Source of the DNA: Shewanella sp. KX20019
GTDB taxonomy: Bacteria; Pseudomonadota; Gammaproteobacteria; Enterobacterales; Shewanellaceae
Assembly: GCF_016757755.1 (NCBI RefSeq)
Contig: NZ_CP068437.1
Location: 1,922,001 to 1,986,000, forward strand
Length of the DNA stretch: 64,000 bases
Direction: 5' to 3'
A program made the position numbers and the translations under genes. Every line of letters begins with the position of its first letter. Positions within the stretch are counted from its first letter, which is position 1. Below are positions 44,311-53,328 of this stretch, piece after piece. Below the pieces are notes generated by a model. That model had not been told where the DNA came from. It saw nothing but the letters and a program-made list of their open reading frames with translations, and did no database searches.

Positions 44311-44967
44311 ATGATGAAATTATATGGCTACTGGCGTTCAAGCGCTGCTTACCGCGTGCGTATCGCGCTTAATTACAAAGGGGTGATAGCTGAGCAGCTC
44401 TCGGTTCATCTGGTGAAAAACGGCGGTGAACAGCATCAGCAACAATACACAGCATTGAATGCGCAAGAGTTGGTGCCAACATTGGTGACAACGGATGAAG
44501 ATGGACGAGAACTGGTATTAACGCAGTCGCTCGCGATAATCGAGTATCTTGAGGATATGCACACTCATAATCCACTTCTGCCTCAAAGTGCATCTGATAA
44601 AGCGATTGTAAGAGCTATGTCGCTTACCGTTGCGTGTGAAGTTCATCCGTTAAATAACTTAAAAGTTCTGCAGTATTTGGCGGCAGAGTTAGATATTAGC
44701 GATAGTGCTAAAGCATCCTGGTATCACAATTGGGTACATCAAGGTTTTGCCGCATTAGAACAGCAATTAGAACACTATAGTGGTAAGTTCTGTTTTGGCG
44801 ATAAAATTACCTTAGCTGACCTGTGCCTAGTGCCACAAGTTTATAACGCAGAGCGCTTTAAAGTGGATATGACGCCATATCCTAATATCGTACGCGTCAA
44901 TGCCAATTGCTTAGCGGAGCAAGTCTTTATTGATGCGATTCCTGAGAATCAGCACGACGCAACATAG
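44311..44967 (+). CDS. maiA: Maleylacetoacetate isomerase
   Basis: A 218-residue zeta-class glutathione S-transferase that isomerises maleylacetoacetate to fumarylacetoacetate. The glutathione-binding, catalytic N-terminus LYGYWRSSAAYRVRIALNYKG and LTQSLAIIEYLED are diagnostic, as is LTLADLCLVPQVYNAERF (here ITLADLCLVPQVYNAERF) in the C-terminal helical domain. It acts one step before FahA, encoded just upstream. The two ATG codons at 44311 and 44314 are equivalent starts. Confidence 0.94.
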   Translation: MMKLYGYWRSSAAYRVRIALNYKGVIAEQLSVHLVKNGGEQHQQQYTALNAQELVPTLVTTDEDGRELVLTQSLAIIEYLEDMHTHNPLLPQSASDKAIVRAMSLTVACEVHPLNNLKVLQYLAAELDISDSAKASWYHNWVHQGFAALEQQLEHYSGKFCFGDKITLADLCLVPQVYNAERFKVDMTPYPNIVRVNANCLAEQVFIDAIPENQHDAT

Positions 44968-45002
44968 GCTCGCATTTAGATTGCCGATCTATCTATCTTC
45001 CA

Positions 45003-45884
45003 TTATCTATTTTCCATTAAGAATTCCACAAACGCTCGGTCTGCTTTACTGATCGGGCGTTGTTTTTTCCAGGCAATATGCAGATCTAAATATACTGGCG
45101 GTTCAAAAGGTTTTGCCAATATGTTGTCATGGGGTTCAATCACCATCTCTAAAACGCTAGTAATGCCATACTCTTGAGCAACCACTTGTTTGATGAGATT
45201 GATAAGATTAGTCTCGAACGCAATACTGGCATTAAGGCCCAATAACTGTGCTTGTGCAAGCATCCACTCTCGATGAAAGTACCCCTGTTTAAAGAGCACT
45301 AAATCGTGTTGGAAAAACTGCTCCAGGGGGACGGAACCCTGATCTGCTAACGGATGATGTTTACCTACGGCAACAACCATTTGTTCTTGCAGCAAAAGGT
45401 GGCTTTCAAAGTGTTCGTTTAGATCATTGGCGGTAATGATGGCGATATCAACATCTTCTCGTAGCAGCATTTTTAATGTGTCACGAGTCCCCCCTTCAAA
45501 TAGCGATAACTTCAAATCCGGATGTTGATGTCTAAATGCCATTAATCGGCTTGGCAGATAAAAAGAGCCTAGCATGCCAGGTACGGCAACCCTCACTTCA
45601 CCTTTGGTCAGGTTTGCCATTGATTTGATATGCGCTTCAGCTTGCGCCATGTTTTTAATGATTTGGGTCGCATGTTGATGTAGTGCGCGTCCCTCAGCTG
45701 TTAACGAAAGTACCTTACTGCGCTTATGAGCCCCTCTATCGACTAAAGTAACCCCTAGTGAGTCTTCTAACCTTTTAATGCTCTGACTGAGTGCTGGTTG
45801 CGCTATGTTTAATTGTTGCGCTGCCTTAGTAAAGCTACCTGAGGTTATCAATGCATCAAGGTGTTTTAACTGCTTTATATCCAT
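45003..45884 (-). CDS. LysR-family transcriptional regulator
   Basis: A 293-residue regulator. The winged helix-turn-helix is MDIKQLKHLDALITSGSFTK followed by AAQQLNIAQPALSQSIKRLE; the effector-binding domain runs from about residue 90 to the end. It is divergent from an MFS transporter gene across 166 bases, the usual LysR arrangement, so it probably controls that transporter. GAGG precedes the ATG. The effector is not predictable from the sequence. Confidence 0.9.
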   Translation of the reverse strand: MDIKQLKHLDALITSGSFTKAAQQLNIAQPALSQSIKRLEDSLGVTLVDRGAHKRSKVLSLTAEGRALHQHATQIIKNMAQAEAHIKSMANLTKGEVRVAVPGMLGSFYLPSRLMAFRHQHPDLKLSLFEGGTRDTLKMLLREDVDIAIITANDLNEHFESHLLLQEQMVVAVGKHHPLADQGSVPLEQFFQHDLVLFKQGYFHREWMLAQAQLLGLNASIAFETNLINLIKQVVAQEYGITSVLEMVIEPHDNILAKPFEPPVYLDLHIAWKKQRPISKADRAFVEFLMENR

Positions 45885-46049
45885 AACAACCTCACTTACA
45901 ACAGAATGAAAAAATTAACCGCTTTCGAGTGGTTATACTAACGAGTTTGATAGTTAAACATCCATAACAAAAATCAATAAATAGTGCCGTTTTTAATTAT
46001 TATCGTTATGTATATTGAATTGTTATGATCTTTAGACCGAGAGAAAATC

Positions 46050-47294
46050 GTGAAAAGTCATTCTATTATGAGCAATACAGCTGTGCAGGGTAGTGGTAAG
46101 CGCGAACTCCAATTAATTGGCGGGTTATCGATTGCGTCAATAGTCATTTTTATTAATTTATACCTTGTTCAGGGGATGCTTCCGCTTATCGCTGAGGCAT
46201 TTTCAGTATCGAAAACTCATGCAACATTATTGCTGTCGGTGACCAGCTTCACGATGGCATTGTCATTATTGCTGTTTGCTGTGATGTCAGATCGTATCGG
46301 TCGTAAACGCCCGATATTAATTAGCCTTTATCTGCTCGTCATCGTGGATATTATTGCCATCTTTATTGGAGATTTTAGTCAGCTCGTTGCGTTGCGGATG
46401 GTGCAGGGGATTTTGCTGGCGTCGGTGCCTGCAATGGCAATGGCTTATTTCAAAGATGAGCTAGGTGGAAATGTGTTGTTAAAAGCGGGTGCTATTTATA
46501 TTGCAGCCAACAGTATTGGCGGGATCGCAGGCCGGTTATTGGGCGGTTTAATGTCAGAGTACTTACAATGGCATGAGGCGATGATGTTATTGGCTGCTTT
46601 ATCGCTTTTCGGCACGCTACTGGCTGCAATCATGCTACCTGATAGTCAGTTTATTAAACCAAAATTCGAACTCGGAAATTTATCACTGAAATCAGATTTT
46701 AAAGGGTTTTGTGAGCACCTAACGAATCCAAGACTGAGATTGATTTATTTGGTGGGTGGTGTCGCATTCATGGTGATGGTCAATCAATTTAGCTATATCC
46801 AGCTGCATTTAATGGCGAGCCCTTTTGTGCAGGGACCCTTTGAAGTTACCTTGATTTTCCTTTGTTACTTAAGCGGCACTTACGCATCCTATCGCAGTGC
46901 TAAATGGATTAGTGAACTGGGTATTAAAGGCGTATTTAGCTTGTCAGTTATTGCGCTAATGCTTGGTTCATTGTTTACCCTTTTTAATAGTGTTATGACC
47001 ATCTATTTAGGGTTTCTCATCTCGTCATTTGGATTTTTTCTTATTCACAGTAGTTGTAACGCTTGGGTGGCATTTATCGCCAAGCAACATCGCGCTAAAG
47101 CCACCGCGCTGTATTTATGTAGTTACTATCTTGGTGCTGCAATTGGTGGGCCTTACTTATTACCGTTTTGGCAACAGTGGGGCTGGCAAGGCGTAGTCTT
47201 CGGCTCAATGATCTGCTTGAGTGTATTAGCAATGCTTGTTAGTAAGTTGATATCGCCAATGGATGCAAAAAGTCCGCTGACATTCACTGTTTAA
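46050..47294 (+). CDS. Major facilitator transporter, YnfM-like
   Basis: A 12-helix inner-membrane drug-efflux-type transporter (414 residues from the GTG start). The first helices and the MFS motif A (AVMSDRIGRKRPILISL) match the YnfM family of E. coli, also seen in QGMLPLIAEAFSVSKTHATLL and LRMVQGILLASVPAMAMAY. The substrate is unknown. The GTG at 46050 has GAGAG upstream; the ATG at 46068 would give a protein six residues shorter. It is divergent from the LysR regulator. Confidence 0.87.
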   Translation: MKSHSIMSNTAVQGSGKRELQLIGGLSIASIVIFINLYLVQGMLPLIAEAFSVSKTHATLLLSVTSFTMALSLLLFAVMSDRIGRKRPILISLYLLVIVDIIAIFIGDFSQLVALRMVQGILLASVPAMAMAYFKDELGGNVLLKAGAIYIAANSIGGIAGRLLGGLMSEYLQWHEAMMLLAALSLFGTLLAAIMLPDSQFIKPKFELGNLSLKSDFKGFCEHLTNPRLRLIYLVGGVAFMVMVNQFSYIQLHLMASPFVQGPFEVTLIFLCYLSGTYASYRSAKWISELGIKGVFSLSVIALMLGSLFTLFNSVMTIYLGFLISSFGFFLIHSSCNAWVAFIAKQHRAKATALYLCSYYLGAAIGGPYLLPFWQQWGWQGVVFGSMICLSVLAMLVSKLISPMDAKSPLTFTV

Positions 47295-47337
47295 TGTTGT
47301 GAGCTACTGTTGAAGTTGAGCCCCTATCTACAGCTGG

Positions 47338-48567
47338 TTAGCCAGATACACTGGACGGCTGTGGCCATATTTTGGCCCGGAAATGTCCATGAAAGAATAC
47401 CCCAGCGGCAAAAAATGTCACTAAAGCTCCACTCTGCAAAGCCCATTTAACATCAAACATACTCAATACACTACCAAGCCCAGCAGCGAGTAAGTTGCCT
47501 AAGCAAAATATCGTCACCAACATCCCCATCAACTGTCCTTGCGCATTACTCTGGTATGAATTAGACAAATACACTGGTAAGAAACCATTGTAAATGGCGA
47601 TTCCTGCACCCATAAGCGCAAAAGAAATCAAATATAACTGGCTCGTGACAAGGGGCAGGGTGGCGAGTGAAGAGGCAAAGATAATGACTCCCATTAGACC
47701 TGCGCTAGCATGTGACATCATTTTCTGAATTTTGGGGTTAATCCAAATGCTGGTAAAAATCATACATGCCGTTAAGAATACTGTGGCCCAACTAATATCG
47801 ACGGGGTTATAGTCGAATTGTCTTACTAAATGTAAGGGGTAGTATTCGTAGTAGAGATTGACCCCCATGGTTAGTAGTAGATAAAGCATGAAAAAGCGTC
47901 GCAAATCCGCTTGGCGTAACAAGACTAGACTGGAAGCATTACTTGCGGCTTTGACTGTTTTATTTAAGCTTACAGGCATGAGAAAGTGGCTCAAGGCTGC
48001 ACACAAAAAGCATGCTATCGCCGCAACAATAAATACTGTTTCAATTCCAGAGTAAATTAAATATCCGCCCATAAGAGGTCCCAGTAGATAGCCACCGTAT
48101 CCCATGGCACTAATGAGAGAAAAGCTACGAGTTTTATCAATAATCGGATGAAGATCGGCTGCAATAGCGCGTGCAATCGAAATATTACCTTCGCAAACGC
48201 CTGTCATTAACCTAGCAATACAAAATAATGCAAAATTACCGCTAAGTGCTGCGAAAGCAGTTGCACTATAGCCAACGCCACTGCCTACTAAGGTGAGGGT
48301 TAATAAACGACGTCTACCGTAACTATCCGACAAAGCACCGATAAAAGAACTACCTATAATAATTCCTAATGGATAAACACCCAATACAATACCGAGTAAT
48401 AGCTCTTTTGGCAGCCCTTGAAATTGAGTTAATGCACTTTCACCTTGTTCAAACAGCGGCGCTAAAATAGGGTAGGGAAGGGCGATACCGGCAACACTGA
48501 TAAGTGTCACGACGAGTGTGATCATCAATATTCTTTTGGCGTCGGTCTGCGGCATAGATGTCGGCAT
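47338..48567 (-). CDS. Major facilitator transporter, multidrug-efflux type
   Basis: A 409-residue, 12-helix inner-membrane transporter of the TetA/Bcr-like drug:H+ antiporter group. Motif A appears as FIGALSDSYGRRRLLTL, and other features are IARLMTGVCEGNISIARAIAAD and LLGPLMGGYLI. The substrate is unknown. It is convergent with the YnfM-like transporter and monocistronic. An ATG at residue 5 is an alternative start. Confidence 0.87.
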   Translation of the reverse strand: MPTSMPQTDAKRILMITLVVTLISVAGIALPYPILAPLFEQGESALTQFQGLPKELLLGIVLGVYPLGIIIGSSFIGALSDSYGRRRLLTLTLVGSGVGYSATAFAALSGNFALFCIARLMTGVCEGNISIARAIAADLHPIIDKTRSFSLISAMGYGGYLLGPLMGGYLIYSGIETVFIVAAIACFLCAALSHFLMPVSLNKTVKAASNASSLVLLRQADLRRFFMLYLLLTMGVNLYYEYYPLHLVRQFDYNPVDISWATVFLTACMIFTSIWINPKIQKMMSHASAGLMGVIIFASSLATLPLVTSQLYLISFALMGAGIAIYNGFLPVYLSNSYQSNAQGQLMGMLVTIFCLGNLLAAGLGSVLSMFDVKWALQSGALVTFFAAGVFFHGHFRAKIWPQPSSVSG

Positions 48568-48795
48568 CGATTTTGTCTTTAACGAATAATATGAATGGCA
48601 AATATTACACGTAACAGATGTTATGTAAATAAAAATGTTTACTTAATTGGTTGCGACATTAAATTTCAATTTTATGTCATAAAACAAACAAACGATTTAC
48701 TGATGTGTGGAGGTGGTTTTGTCTAAAATCTGTAAACAGGGGATAGATGTTTGGTAGCGTCTAGTTTCCGCTAGCAAGAGGGCAATGCCTAATGC

Positions 48796-49032
48796 TTACT
48801 TGGTCGGATTAATCTGATTCATTACTGAATCACTAGGGAGTAACTCAAGATGGCCTTGCTCATCAAAATACCAGCCTGTGATAAAGCCTTTTTGGCGCAT
48901 TCTCACTAAGTTTTGCATAACTTCTTTTGCTTCAACAAGGGCGGTTTGCTGATCATATTGGTAGGTGAGTTTTAAATAGGCGGCAATACTCGAAAGCGAA
49001 GCCGATTGACTGACGTCAGCCATGAGATTCAT
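48796..49032 (-). CDS. Small conserved-type hypothetical protein
   Basis: A 78-residue acidic-to-neutral protein with helical character (SLSSIAAYLKLTYQYDQQTA, then LVEAKEVMQNLVRMRQKGFI) and a short C-terminal beta hairpin (WYFDEQGHLELLPSD). I do not recognise a domain. There is no signal peptide or membrane segment. The start could be the ATG at 49032 or at 49023 (MADVSQ). It is downstream of the tRNA-Val array on the same strand, about 100 bases after the last tRNA. It could be read through from that array. Confidence 0.55.
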   Translation of the reverse strand: MNLMADVSQSASLSSIAAYLKLTYQYDQQTALVEAKEVMQNLVRMRQKGFITGWYFDEQGHLELLPSDSVMNQINPTK

Positions 49033-49132
49033 CCAAAAATAAAAGATACTAAAGGATAGTTGAAATTGAGAAGTACAGAAGGTAAATAACCGAATAAACA
49101 GTAAGGAAGATTGTATTTAGGAGATAAGAATA

Positions 49133-49208
49133 TGGTGGTCGATACTGGGCTCGAACCAGTGACCCCCTCCTTGTAAGGGAGGTGCTCTCCCAGCTGAGCT
49201 AATCGACC
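49133..49208 (-). tRNA. tRNA-Val(UAC), array copy 8 (last transcribed)
   Basis: A 76-base cloverleaf with encoded CCA and the anticodon TAC in loop CTTACAA. Identical to the other seven copies. Confidence 0.97.
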
Positions 49209-49251
49209 TGGGACTTACTAATCTTACTAACTTTATTCTCTTGGCAGAGAA

Positions 49252-49327
49252 TGGTGGTCGATACTGGGCTCGAACCAGTGACCCCCTCCTTGTAAGGGAG
49301 GTGCTCTCCCAGCTGAGCTAATCGACC
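49252..49327 (-). tRNA. tRNA-Val(UAC), array copy 7
   Basis: Identical 76-base tRNA-Val with encoded CCA. Confidence 0.97.
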
Positions 49328-49370
49328 TGGGACTTACTAATCTTTCTAACTTTATTCTCTTAGTAGAGAA

Positions 49371-49446
49371 TGGTGGTCGATACTGGGCTCGAACCAGTGA
49401 CCCCCTCCTTGTAAGGGAGGTGCTCTCCCAGCTGAGCTAATCGACC
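49371..49446 (-). tRNA. tRNA-Val(UAC), array copy 6
   Basis: Identical 76-base tRNA-Val with encoded CCA. Confidence 0.97.
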
Positions 49447-49490
49447 TGGGACTTACTAATTTTACTACCTTTTATTCTCTTAGCAGAGAA

Positions 49491-49566
49491 TGGTGGTCGA
49501 TACTGGGCTCGAACCAGTGACCCCCTCCTTGTAAGGGAGGTGCTCTCCCAGCTGAGCTAATCGACC
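49491..49566 (-). tRNA. tRNA-Val(UAC), array copy 5
   Basis: Identical 76-base tRNA-Val with encoded CCA. The spacer matches that of the next copy exactly. Confidence 0.97.
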
Positions 49567-49610
49567 TGGGACTTACTAATTTTACTACCTTTTATTCTCT
49601 TAGCAGAGAA

Positions 49611-49686
49611 TGGTGGTCGATACTGGGCTCGAACCAGTGACCCCCTCCTTGTAAGGGAGGTGCTCTCCCAGCTGAGCTAATCGACC
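49611..49686 (-). tRNA. tRNA-Val(UAC), array copy 4
   Basis: Identical 76-base tRNA-Val with encoded CCA. Confidence 0.97.
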
Positions 49687-49726
49687 TGGGCATTAGTACA
49701 ATAAAATATTCTCATCATCAAAAAGA

Positions 49727-49802
49727 TGGTGGTCGATACTGGGCTCGAACCAGTGACCCCCTCCTTGTAAGGGAGGTGCTCTCCCAGCTGAGCTAATCGA
49801 CC
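49727..49802 (-). tRNA. tRNA-Val(UAC), array copy 3
   Basis: Identical 76-base tRNA-Val with encoded CCA; the flanking spacers differ from those of copies 4–8. Confidence 0.97.
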
Positions 49803-49850
49803 TGGGAATACTTTAACAACGTTGATTTAGATAAGCTACATCTAGTTAGA

Positions 49851-49926
49851 TGGTGGTCGATACTGGGCTCGAACCAGTGACCCCCTCCTTGTAAGGGAGG
49901 TGCTCTCCCAGCTGAGCTAATCGACC
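49851..49926 (-). tRNA. tRNA-Val(UAC), array copy 2
   Basis: Identical 76-base tRNA-Val with encoded CCA. Confidence 0.97.
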
Positions 49927-49972
49927 TGGGACTTATCTAATTTTACAACTACATTCTATTAAAAATAAAACA

Positions 49973-50048
49973 TGGTGGTCGATACTGGGCTCGAACCAGT
50001 GACCCCCTCCTTGTAAGGGAGGTGCTCTCCCAGCTGAGCTAATCGACC
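49973..50048 (-). tRNA. tRNA-Val(UAC), array copy 1 (first transcribed)
   Basis: Identical 76-base tRNA-Val with encoded CCA. The array promoter lies 17 bases upstream of its 5' end. Confidence 0.97.
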
Positions 50049-50065
50049 TCGCTGTGTGGGGCCGT

Positions 50066-50093
50066 ATTATAGGGGGGAACGATCTACTGTCAA
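50066..50093 (-). promoter_or_regulatory. Sigma70 promoter of the tRNA-Val array
   Basis: On the minus strand TTGACA and TATAAT are both perfect, 16 bases apart, followed by a G/C-rich discriminator (ACGGCCCC), typical of growth-rate-regulated stable-RNA promoters. Confidence 0.9.
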
Positions 50094-50488
50094 CGCTTTT
50101 TTAGATAAAAGCTCGTGTACGGTTCAATTATGCACGTATTGGCGCTTAGTTAATCATTTACGACAGGGAAAGTGAGGGTAAGTGACTCAATTTAGGTTTA
50201 ATCATATTAGTTTGTTCGAATGAAAGAGACATTAATCGGTTATAAAAAAGCTTGGACTTACCAATATTTGCGATTAGCTAAGTAGAATTAGCTAGAGATG
50301 GTTTTTACTGAATGACTGTTAAAGACGAATAAAAGTGATTCTAGTGTTTAAAAGCGTCATTCCACCCACAAAAATTGCCATATAGTAGCAGGCCTATTTT
50401 CCCTGACCGTTTTGACTGTTAGAATGTGCGCCACATTCATTGGTACAGTCTATTATTTAGGCTTTCTATATTAGGTCAGTGTCCCATT
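50094..50488. other. Intergenic region between the tRNA-Val promoter and gltX
   Basis: About 395 bases, AT-rich. The gltX promoter should be near the right end, where TAGAAT (50420–50425) is followed by GTGCGCCAC. This resembles the tRNA-Ala promoter downstream of gltX, but there is no good -35. I see nothing else. Confidence 0.4.
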
Positions 50489-51898
50489 ATGACAATTAAG
50501 ACGCGTTTTGCACCAAGCCCTACAGGTTTTCTTCACGTTGGTGGTGCTCGAACAGCACTTTATTCATGGTTATATGCACGTGCAAACCAAGGCGAATTTG
50601 TATTACGAGTAGAAGATACAGATATTGAACGTTCTACACCTGAAGCATGTGCTGCTATTTTAGAAGGTATGGAATGGTTAGGATTAAACTGGGATGAAGG
50701 TCCTTTTTACCAAACTAAGCGTTTCGACCGTTATAACGAAATTATCGCGCAAATGTTAGAGCAGGGTAGTGCATATAAGTGTTATTGCAGCCGCGAACGT
50801 ATCGAACTTATGCGTGAAGAGCAGGCCGCAAAAGGCGAACAGCAGAAGTATGATGGTTGTTGTCGTAATAAAGCGCCTCGCAATACTGACGAGCCTTTTG
50901 TTATTCGTTTTAAAAACCCAATCGAAGGTAGTGTTGTTTTTGATGATCACGTACGTGGCCGCATTGAAATTTCAAATAGCATGCTAGATGACTTGATCAT
51001 CGCTCGTACCGAAGGTACACCTACCTATAACTTCTGCGTTGTTGTTGATGACTGGGATATGGGTATTACTTGTGTTGTTCGCGGTGAAGACCATATTAAT
51101 AACACACCACGTCAAATTAATATCTTAAAGGCCCTTGGTGCTCCAATCCCTGAATATGCGCATGTAGCGATGATTTTGGGTGATGATGGCGCTAAGTTGT
51201 CAAAACGTCATGGCGCCGTCGGTGTTATGCAATATCGTGATGATGGCTATCTGCCAGAAGCTCTACTTAACTATTTAGTTCGTTTAGGCTGGTCGCACGG
51301 AGATCAAGAAGTATTCTCAATCGAAGAGATGAAACAGTTATTCAAACTTGATGATATCAACAAAGCAGCATCAGCCTTCAATACTGAAAAGTTGATTTGG
51401 TTGAACCAGCATTACATTAAAGAGATGAATCCTGAGTATGTTGCTTCTCATCTAGTGTGGCACATGAATGATCAGAACATTGATACCAGCAACGGCCCTA
51501 AATTGGCTGAAGTTGTTACTGCACTTTCTGAGCGAGCAAAAACACTGAAAGAGCTAGCGTCTTCGAGTCGGTACTTCTATGAAGACTTTGCTGACTTTGA
51601 TGAAACTGCAGCGAAAAAACATCTTAGAGGTGTTGCCATGGAGCCATTGACTCTTATTCAAAATAAATTATCTGAATTAACTGAGTGGACAGTAGAAGCT
51701 ATTCATCAGGCCATTGAAGATACAGCAAGCGAATTAGAGGTGGGTATGGGTAAGGTTGGAATGCCTTTACGCGTTGCGGTTACTGGCGCGGGTATGTCTC
51801 CAGCTGTAGATTTAACCTTATTCTTGGTTGGAAAGGCACGTTGTGAGCAAAGAATATCCAAAGCGATTGAATTTGTAGCAAATAGAATAAATTCCTAA
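50489..51898 (+). CDS. gltX: Glutamyl-tRNA synthetase
   Basis: A 469-residue class I aminoacyl-tRNA synthetase that charges tRNA-Glu. The HIGH-type motif is APSPTGFLHVGGARTAL and the KMSKS-type motif is KLSKRHGA. A zinc-binding region lies at about residues 97–127 (CYCSRERI … YDGCCR). The C-terminal anticodon-binding domain is complete. The ATG at 50489 starts directly with MTIKTRFAPSPTG; a longer frame from 50426 is not conserved. It sits between a tRNA-Val array and the array that carries ten copies of its substrate tRNA-Glu. Confidence 0.96.
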   Translation: MTIKTRFAPSPTGFLHVGGARTALYSWLYARANQGEFVLRVEDTDIERSTPEACAAILEGMEWLGLNWDEGPFYQTKRFDRYNEIIAQMLEQGSAYKCYCSRERIELMREEQAAKGEQQKYDGCCRNKAPRNTDEPFVIRFKNPIEGSVVFDDHVRGRIEISNSMLDDLIIARTEGTPTYNFCVVVDDWDMGITCVVRGEDHINNTPRQINILKALGAPIPEYAHVAMILGDDGAKLSKRHGAVGVMQYRDDGYLPEALLNYLVRLGWSHGDQEVFSIEEMKQLFKLDDINKAASAFNTEKLIWLNQHYIKEMNPEYVASHLVWHMNDQNIDTSNGPKLAEVVTALSERAKTLKELASSSRYFYEDFADFDETAAKKHLRGVAMEPLTLIQNKLSELTEWTVEAIHQAIEDTASELEVGMGKVGMPLRVAVTGAGMSPAVDLTLFLVGKARCEQRISKAIEFVANRINS

Positions 51899-51906
51899 AA
51901 AACGAG

Positions 51907-51935
51907 TTGACACTTTTGGGTGTGCTGCATAGAAT
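51907..51935 (+). promoter_or_regulatory. Sigma70 promoter of the tRNA-Ala/Glu array
   Basis: TTGACA and TAGAAT are spaced by exactly 17 bases and followed by the G/C-rich discriminator GCGCCACGC. It begins eight bases after the gltX stop codon and drives the array at 52002. Confidence 0.88.
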
Positions 51936-52001
51936 GCGCCACGCAGTTGAGACACTGGTAGCAAATGCTTATAGTGCACTCGAAAGTGATTTAGTTAGTG
52001 A

Positions 52002-52077
52002 GGGGCCTTAGCTCAGCTGGGAGAGCGCAACACTGGCAGTGTTGAGGTCAGCGGTTCGATCCCGCTAGGCTCCACCA
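52002..52077 (+). tRNA. tRNA-Ala(GGC)
   Basis: A 76-base cloverleaf with encoded CCA; the anticodon loop reads CTGGCAG. First gene of the array. Confidence 0.96.
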
Positions 52078-52157
52078 ACTAACTAATGTTAAGCGTTAAA
52101 TCTTAGCCTACAGGGTTTAGTGAGTATTCACTCTTTGCAGAGTCTAATGCAGTCCGG

Positions 52158-52233
52158 GTCCCCTTCGTCTAGAGGCCTAGGACACCGCCCTTTCACGGCG
52201 GTAACAGGGGTTCGAATCCCCTAGGGGATACCA
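52158..52233 (+). tRNA. tRNA-Glu(UUC), copy 1
   Basis: A 76-base cloverleaf with encoded CCA, anticodon TTC in loop CTTTCAC. Reference for the other copies. Confidence 0.97.
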
Positions 52234-52335
52234 CTATTTAAAATAACAAGATTTCGGTCTGGTTATTCAAGCATTAAATCTTAGCCTACAGGATTTAATG
52301 AGTATTCACTCTTTGCAGAGTCTAATGCAGTCCGG

Positions 52336-52411
52336 GTCCCCTTCGTCTAGAGGCCTAGGACACCGCCCTTTCACGGCGGTAACAGGGGTTCGAATCCCCT
52401 AGGGGATACCA
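52336..52411 (+). tRNA. tRNA-Glu(UUC), copy 2
   Basis: Identical to copy 1, 178 bases further on. Confidence 0.97.
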
Positions 52412-52513
52412 CTATTTAAAATAACAAGATTTCGGTCTGGTTATTCAAGCGTTAAATCTTAGCCTACAGGATTTAATGAGTATTCACTCTTTGCAGAGTC
52501 TAATGCAGTCTGG

Positions 52514-52589
52514 GTCCCCTTCGTCTAGAGGCCTAGGACACCGCCCTTTCACGGCGGTAACAGGGGTTCGAATCCCCTAGGGGATACCA
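52514..52589 (+). tRNA. tRNA-Glu(UUC), copy 3
   Basis: Identical to copy 1. Confidence 0.97.
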
Positions 52590-52691
52590 CTATTTAAAAT
52601 AACAAGATTTCGGTCTGGTTATTCAAGCATTAAATCTTAGCCTACAGGATTTAATGAGTATTCACTCTTTGCAGAGTCTAATGCAGTCCGG

Positions 52692-52767
52692 GTCCCCTTC
52701 GTCTAGAGGCCTAGGACACCGCCCTTTCACGGCGGTAACAGGGGTTCGAATCCCCTAGGGGATACCA
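52692..52767 (+). tRNA. tRNA-Glu(UUC), copy 4
   Basis: Identical to copy 1. Confidence 0.97.
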
Positions 52768-52869
52768 CTATTTAAAATAACAAGATTTCGGTCTGGTTAT
52801 TCAAGCGTTAAATCTTAGCCTACAGGATTTAATGAGTATTCACTCTTTGCAGAGTCTAATGCAGTCCGG

Positions 52870-53002
52870 GTCCCCTTCGATTAAAGAAGAGAGCGCCTAG
52901 GACACCGCGCTATTTTTATTTAAAGCAGCACGGCGGTTTCACTTTAATAGCCTTCTAAAGTGTTACTTATAGGTCTTCGTTATATTAGAAGTAAAACAAT
53001 AT
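52870..53002 (+). other. tRNA-Glu-derived element, copy 1
   Basis: Starts with the first ten bases of tRNA-Glu (GTCCCCTTCG). A 15-base insert (52880–52894) replaces the D-loop start. GCCTAGGACACCGC (52895–52908) matches the tRNA again. A 21-base insert replaces the anticodon loop, then ACGGCGGT (52930–52937) restores the anticodon stem. The T-arm and 3' acceptor strand are missing. Instead a new 7-bp hairpin CACTTTA/TAAAGTG lies at 52940–52962. It cannot be a normal tRNA. It is either a decayed tRNA or a tRNA-derived structured RNA. Confidence 0.7.
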
Positions 53003-53008
53003 GTCCGG

Positions 53009-53084
53009 GTCCCCTTCGTCTAGAGGCCTAGGACACCGCCCTTTCACGGCGGTAACAGGGGTTCGAATCCCCTAGGGGATACCA
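53009..53084 (+). tRNA. tRNA-Glu(UUC), copy 5
   Basis: Identical to copy 1, preceded by the tRNA-derived element. Confidence 0.97.
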
Positions 53085-53189
53085 CTATTTATTTTTCTTG
53101 ATGTATGTCGAGAAATTAAAGCCAGCGTTAAACCTTAGCCTACAGGGTTTAATGAGTATTCACTCTTTGCAGAGTCTAATGCAGTCTGG

Positions 53190-53322
53190 GTCCCCTTCGA
53201 TTAAAGAAGAGAGCGCCTAGGGCACCGCGCTATTTTTATTTAAAGCAGCACGGCGGTTTCACTTTAATAGCCTTCTAAAGTGTTACTTATAGGTCTTCGT
53301 TATATTAGAAGTAAAACAATAT
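53190..53322 (+). other. tRNA-Glu-derived element, copy 2
   Basis: The same 133-base element as at 52870. The only difference I see is GACACCGC to GGCACCGC. It again sits where a tRNA-Glu would be in the array, after a standard spacer and before an intact tRNA-Glu. Confidence 0.7.
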
Positions 53323-53328
53323 GTCCGG

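Noticed and set aside
52870..53322. Functional tRNA-Glu with an intron
   Set aside because: The T-arm and 3' acceptor strand are absent from the element, so removing the inserts would not restore a tRNA.
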